A DNA stretch of 64,000 nucleotides from Entomohabitans teleogrylli (GTDB lineage: Bacteria > Pseudomonadota > Gammaproteobacteria > Enterobacterales > Enterobacteriaceae), in the NCBI RefSeq assembly GCF_001484765.1, contig NZ_KQ947379.1, positions 1-64,000 of the forward strand, in the 5' to 3' direction. Shown here in pieces: positions 62,701 to 64,000 of the stretch. Made by a program: the position numbers and the translations under genes. Below the pieces are notes generated by a model, which made no database searches, was not told the DNA's origin, and saw only the letters and a list, made by a program, of their open reading frames with translations. Each line of letters begins with the position of its first letter. The first letter of the stretch is position 1.

Positions 62701-64000
62701 CGCTGGTCGATAACCACGCCGGTGTCGATGCGGGCATACTTGTCCGGATCGTGGCTGGCGGCGCTGATGGTAAAGGTTCCGTCATTATTATCCGCGACGC
62801 TGACCACCCGATACTGCTGGGCATACAGCGTGCCGGACTCGACGACCCAAACCCCCTCCGGCTCGGGAGACTCGCTGTAGCCGGCGGTTACCGTGATGGT
62901 GCTGTCGTCAATCGCCGCGATACTGCGGCTCTGGGATACCCCGGATGGCAGGTTGACGATCAGCCGATCGCCGACGCTGGCATCCGGTATCCGATCCAGG
63001 GTGATCACCCGACCTTCAACGGCGCGAATACGTCCGCCGTTCACCTTGCCGGACAGCAGTTCATCTGCCACGGTGATAATATACCCGGGCTGCGGGATAT
63101 TGCCGTCCAGCCCCACCGAGAAGGTCACCACCCGGTCTTTATTGTTGGTCAGAATCGCCCAGCGCCCCTTACGGTTGGCCTCCGACTGGCGGGTACAGCC
63201 AATGGCGGTGACTTCCAGTTGGTTAAATCCGTAGCGGGCAACCAGATCTTTTTCAAACACCGGTTCCATGGCGTCAGAATAAGCGTTATCCGGATCGGAC
63301 CACGACACCAGCGCGCTGGTATAGCGTGATTTAGAGGTACTGCTGGAGTAGACAAACTTGCCGTCAAGCACATTGGCGCGGGTATAGTTAAAGTCGATAT
63401 CGCGCGGCATATCCGCCATACAGACAATCTGATCGCCGCCGCTATAGGTCATGCCGCGGAAGATAGCCGCGATATCCCGTAACACCGTATAGGCTTCGTT
63501 GCGATCCTGAATATAGATATTACAGACGTAGCGCGGCTCAGTCCCGTCGCCGCCTTTGCCATCCGGCACCGGCTGATCGCAGTACTGCGCCACCTGGTAA
63601 AGCATCCATTTATCGATATTCGCCGTCGACAGGCGATGCCCGAGGCCAAAACGATCGTTAACCACCAGGTCATAAAACACCCACGCCGGGTTATCGCTCC
63701 ACGCCCACTTAAACGTCCCGCTCCAGATACCGCTATAGCTGCGGGTTTCCGGGTCGTAGTTGTCCGGTACGCGGATCACCCGGCCGCGCGGCTCACAGGC
63801 GATTTGCGGAATGCTGCTACCGAACTGGCTGGAGTCAAATTCAATGTACAACAGCGCGGTATTGGGATAGCTGAGCTTGGCGTCAATCACCTCGGTATAG
63901 CTTTCCAGCGACATTTTATCGCCGATTTTCGCGCTGTTAGCATCGACGCTTATTTTACGCAGGCGCAGCGTCCAGCTGGTTTGCGCCGCCGGCAGATCGA
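53793..64000 (-). CDS. Giant lambda J-like phage tail tip / host-specificity protein (5' end outside window)
   Basis: The frame is open to the window edge: codons upstream of the first ATG (63914) continue without a stop (..RKISVDANSAKIGDK-M), so over 3,400 codons are visible and the true start lies outside. Residues 1-400 (from the ATG) resemble lambda J (ESYTEVIDAKLSYPNTALLY; VPDNYDPETRSYSGIWSG). Then come two fibronectin-III-like domains (~418-600), a long coiled coil (~617-775), a unique domain (~795-940), nine beta-sandwich-like modules (~1110-3040) joined by coiled coils and a ~120-residue C-terminal tip. Lambda J is 1,132 aa. J-type proteins recognise the host receptor. Confidence 0.9.
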   Translation of the reverse strand, partial: DLPAAQTSWTLRLRKISVDANSAKIGDKMSLESYTEVIDAKLSYPNTALLYIEFDSSQFGSSIPQIACEPRGRVIRVPDNYDPETRSYSGIWSGTFKWAWSDNPAWVFYDLVVNDRFGLGHRLSTANIDKWMLYQVAQYCDQPVPDGKGGDGTEPRYVCNIYIQDRNEAYTVLRDIAAIFRGMTYSGGDQIVCMADMPRDIDFNYTRANVLDGKFVYSSSTSKSRYTSALVSWSDPDNAYSDAMEPVFEKDLVARYGFNQLEVTAIGCTRQSEANRKGRWAILTNNKDRVVTFSVGLDGNIPQPGYIITVADELLSGKVNGGRIRAVEGRVITLDRIPDASVGDRLIVNLPSGVSQSRSIAAIDDSTITVTAGYSESPEPEGVWVVESGTLYAQQYRVVSVADNNDGTFTISAASHDPDKYARIDTGVVIDQRPVSVIPPGNQAAPQEIVIETFSVVNQGIHVDHMRVNWSPAANAVAYEAQWRRDNGNWVNVPRGSTTSFEVSGVYAGRYLVRVRAINAAEISSGWAYSQETTLAGKVGKPAAIAGLTASADIVFGINLNWGFGQGTADGLKTSLYVSGSADLADETLLADVPYPQNSYAITGLAAGVRRWFRAVFSDKSGNRSDYCNAVIGQASTDAEEITSYLTGKITETELGQELLAEIGGKVTQGDIDDAISGVQNSLNDVQQTVDNAIQETQKALDDTQKSIADTEASLQESISQTEQLVAEARAQAEALAADAQAQAQQALDLAQSQFNDALVQEARERTEAIADEARARADAILNEKNERVATIENTRTIVQSNYDSLAQMISQVSAGTGEQFDSAKIWYFDKGIEGWNGAANPDIPGWVEGGWIRPADKTPAAVASPNDLDIDGDKYNFIKLRVKKVGNPRWAGKLWTLSPQATGWENARTLNFPEPDYDVDGVATFNIADVPSEGVIRRFRIDLAAAQTENDYFLIDYIATGRPAPGASVGMVEEERTARANADAAQAVARETLATQLRGGYTGNDVNQVSAGLIYSERQARVAADRAEATARQALETKVDDSVSEIQTELSTLNTRTEAQATQITNLRSDLNTQNTSLTNKINAKADASALTALTTRVSATEGNITNQSSSITQLNNNLITLNAGVSALTNDLKTAVNTPNNLLSNASFERALSDWSITGTVAAWDYLNAVNPVSGLRIARYISPKATVGAGTNNAQISQTVKFVAGRTYNISCWYRHEGGSVLSDSANHKLRIANSTNVLLAAALFDVTKTAWTKSSISWTSAATGDHIIGIYASLNGGNLYIDDVVVEDVTNAANISANANAISGLSSTVTQLDNTITSQGTQITQLKNDLSATNAEVAKKANGTAVTALTNRVTKTETDIAAHQSSITSLSGRLTTAENNITNKADASALSLLQTTVTQQGNKVSSQGESITLLDNSIGYLSGMGDNLIPNFDFKNGTGLWQQAIGDNRNTVEWGANFGDGGPGVILTKGSTTSNPSLRTPTGAGGVLAPFPTEPGRKYQVTVKAKGISGHKTLLMRLVSIAEDGSESYNEVRSVFGDEWTEYSGVVTSTTVAKQAKLYLFPYSGSASSLGAVAISHVKLVDITDTLKIETNASAISALSSRVTDNEARADSLTSISASLQKSAGNVWHDGSFESFATGTQFNNGVNAVIVDSPVFEGARALKLTRSASESGNADRTLGSYFSVRGNAVFSFEARIRASNMPSTGTFVMGLTVVDRRTAGTNYSSWPAAFSSTLSTANSGGGLSSEPLKNDAWVKVAGVCRVPVDSDSRQYSQGIVWFSIRDSLGSSGRGWSAYVDDLVIREVSEAYEAQKAATANASAISGLTTRVTNTEGKIESQSSSITNLNASITGINGALQDYAASGDAITTNPRFINGLTGWQLSGSSQVVWSNNEGENKGAAAKLINSTSAGATLYTVYIPVIGSRRYRIVVRAKANAAAEIRLRRRYRLDNISSSDVLGDYTANVTTSWQTFSYDYAAFPANAAFARFDIVNNTAHTTIYLDHVYVLDITDTLENQANASALSSLATRVESTEGKINSQAKSITKLETDVAGKANQTAVNALESSVSKQGDTIASQGINITRLNNSVNFIAGSGDSLIPNGDFSSGIELWQKATGDTNNSFIWGASFGDGGAGVVLTKGSATSNPSFRAPAKTDGTLAPFPTQAGRKYQIQVRAKGISGHKTLLMRLVSIAKDKTESYNEVRKVLGDDWEDFTGTLSATSVATMAKLYLFPYSGTTTSLGSVAVSNVRLVDITDALNINANASAINSLDTRVSNAEGRIENQASSITSLNTSISGLNGAIQDLASTGDSIISNTRFINGLSGWLQSSSTNVFWSGNEGENNSAACKLKVGSSGNATLYTVYIPVNGSRRYRINIRVKANSGTVQMILRRRTKNLNLTAADVVVDAPTQGISTTWTSYSYDFPATSGTAAFVRFDIINASINSTLIIDNVTVFDVTDALALETKADASAVTSLSSRVTVAENNITSQSNNLVSLSNTLSSMTGQGDNIVPNPLFTSGTDMWNLTTGGVGNTIVWGSSSGNSGPGVIITKGQASNPSIRTPADLSGKQTWFPAAPQRKYRATIVAKTSLSRFLVRLVSSLNGSQSLNDVYVTPTSTSFATYEVTLSTTTACDSANLNIFAYDGNGNNYGTLTVSSVYLRDVTNELGISSNAGAISSLDSRVTSAEGKITSQSLQTTSLSSGLSAVIADMNAATNTPETMVANCSFERGLDAWTLTGSAWDTIAATNPRSGARIARLSASAGNSTIQQNVVFVEGRTYRIGVYARRSNDMAVRDANNNKLRLGNSAGTLLKAVEWTSSSVSTVATWTFTSFDYVCSTTGIYTIGLFGSLSSGYMYFDDVSVSDITNEIAINTKADASALTSLRTRVDNVEGSISSQSSSITQLNSSVSRLADDVKSIGSTGDSLTPNPNFINGLGGWQSGNGTFTWGAAIGDGGSGVQITSPAGYNAWIGTGFIPVSPGRRYRFIIRAKLVSGSNTVLKLRQVNGTTYSGGTITNRDTDRNLTTSWGTFTHDFVAASDTTLSAKFQIFAMGATSGNKTIIVSTFAVYDVTDTLALDGKASASALSLLETTVEEQGKTLTAQAKKVDLLSTTAGENTAQIQENAKAIASLDGTVSASWTMKVEVDSNKNKIVSGIALGADSQGNSQFLVNAQRFALITANNGTVSTPFAVENGQTFINSAFIKDASISFGKISDSLQSTNYIAGNNGWKLPKSGNAEFNNVTVRGNVQAISGKLSNVVIDETCTVNRLYAEKIYGDIISATDYFSDKVWGNNSFSDKEVRYHIATVNGAPFKRVLLFLGSSYMYARWRQFITIRCDESILWEWDCGNNGMNRTFDNFVLQIPPSGYDRQHKITIQFPNRNDYAYLKFTGVALLYKAGDSISLV
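54790..60590 (-). repeat. Nine modular repeats within the J-like protein
   Basis: Modules begin with GD-x4-N-x-x-F or N-x-SFER and end in a VxDIT/VTD strand, followed by coiled-coil linkers (NASAISxLxxRV). By content: type C at ~60140-60580 and ~55400-55860; type A (WGxxxGDGGxGVxxT) at ~59240-59716, ~57235-57720, ~56008-56486 and ~54790-55243; type B (FINGLxGW; TLYTVYIPVxGSRRYRI) at ~57965-58405 and ~56632-57076; a unique type at ~58568-59115. Order from the N terminus: C-A-unique-B-A-B-A-C-A. They look like carbohydrate-binding-module folds. Confidence 0.75.

Noticed and set aside
53793-63914. CRISPR-like or tandem-repeat DNA in the J-like gene
   Set aside because: The repetition is at protein-module level with divergent DNA, not short identical repeats with spacers.

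Overview
The window is enterobacterial chromosome (Enterobacterales, most likely Enterobacteriaceae), moderately GC-rich. Gene content and order follow the Escherichia/Salmonella segment lpxM - znu - ruv - aspS - cmo - argS - flagellar/chemotaxis - ots - ara - ftnB - tyrP almost step by step, and most proteins match their E. coli counterparts in length and motif. No species is assigned: no rRNA and no convincing tRNA is present.

Layout. (1) 1-18.2 kb, housekeeping: lpxM, mepM, the divergent znuA/znuCB zinc transporter around a Zur box, SOS-controlled ruvAB with ruvC-yebC-nudB-aspS, then yecD, yecE, yecN, cmoAB, cutC (with a probable MicL sRNA at its 3' end), yecM and argS. The E. coli yebB and torYZ genes are missing from their usual places. 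(2) 18.3-20.6 kb: a CirA/FepA-type TonB-dependent receptor with a near-perfect Fur box, placed between argS and the flagellar block. (3) 20.8-34.8 kb, motility: flhE-flhA-flhB, cheZ-cheY-cheB-cheR, one Tar-type chemoreceptor, cheW-cheA-motB-motA, flhC-flhD, all on the minus strand. Sigma-28 promoters precede tar and motA. The motA leader contains an early terminator, so it should produce the sRNA MotR. (4) 34.8-43.9 kb: a long flhD/uspC regulatory interval with a perfect CRP palindrome, uspC, the trehalose genes otsBA, the arabinose ABC transporter araFGH, a ~1.1 kb AT-rich gap and ftnB. (5) 44.2-53 kb, variable interval: a DcuB-type C4-dicarboxylate antiporter, yecJ, a D-amino-acid aminotransferase, the tiny AzuC gene (too short for ordinary gene calling) with a CRP site, a GNAT acetyltransferase, an RpiB/LacAB-family isomerase, a double-sensor HD-GYP c-di-GMP phosphodiesterase behind a sigma-28-type promoter, yecR and tyrP. 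(6) 53.5 kb to the end: a small HEAT-like protein and the 3' part (>3,400 codons) of a giant lambda J-like phage tail-tip protein, the edge of a prophage that continues beyond the window.

How it fits together. Most of the window is motility and its control: master regulator flhDC, motor, chemotaxis, export gate, sRNA MotR, and a predicted flagellar-regulon phosphodiesterase (HD-GYP) next to the flagellar-regulon lipoprotein gene yecR. Best candidates for new biology are that double venus-flytrap HD-GYP protein, the Tar receptor with a rewritten ligand pocket, and the J protein, whose C-terminal two-thirds is about nine shuffled beta-sandwich-like modules separated by coiled-coil linkers. Homology statements rest on recalled family sequences; no database search was run.
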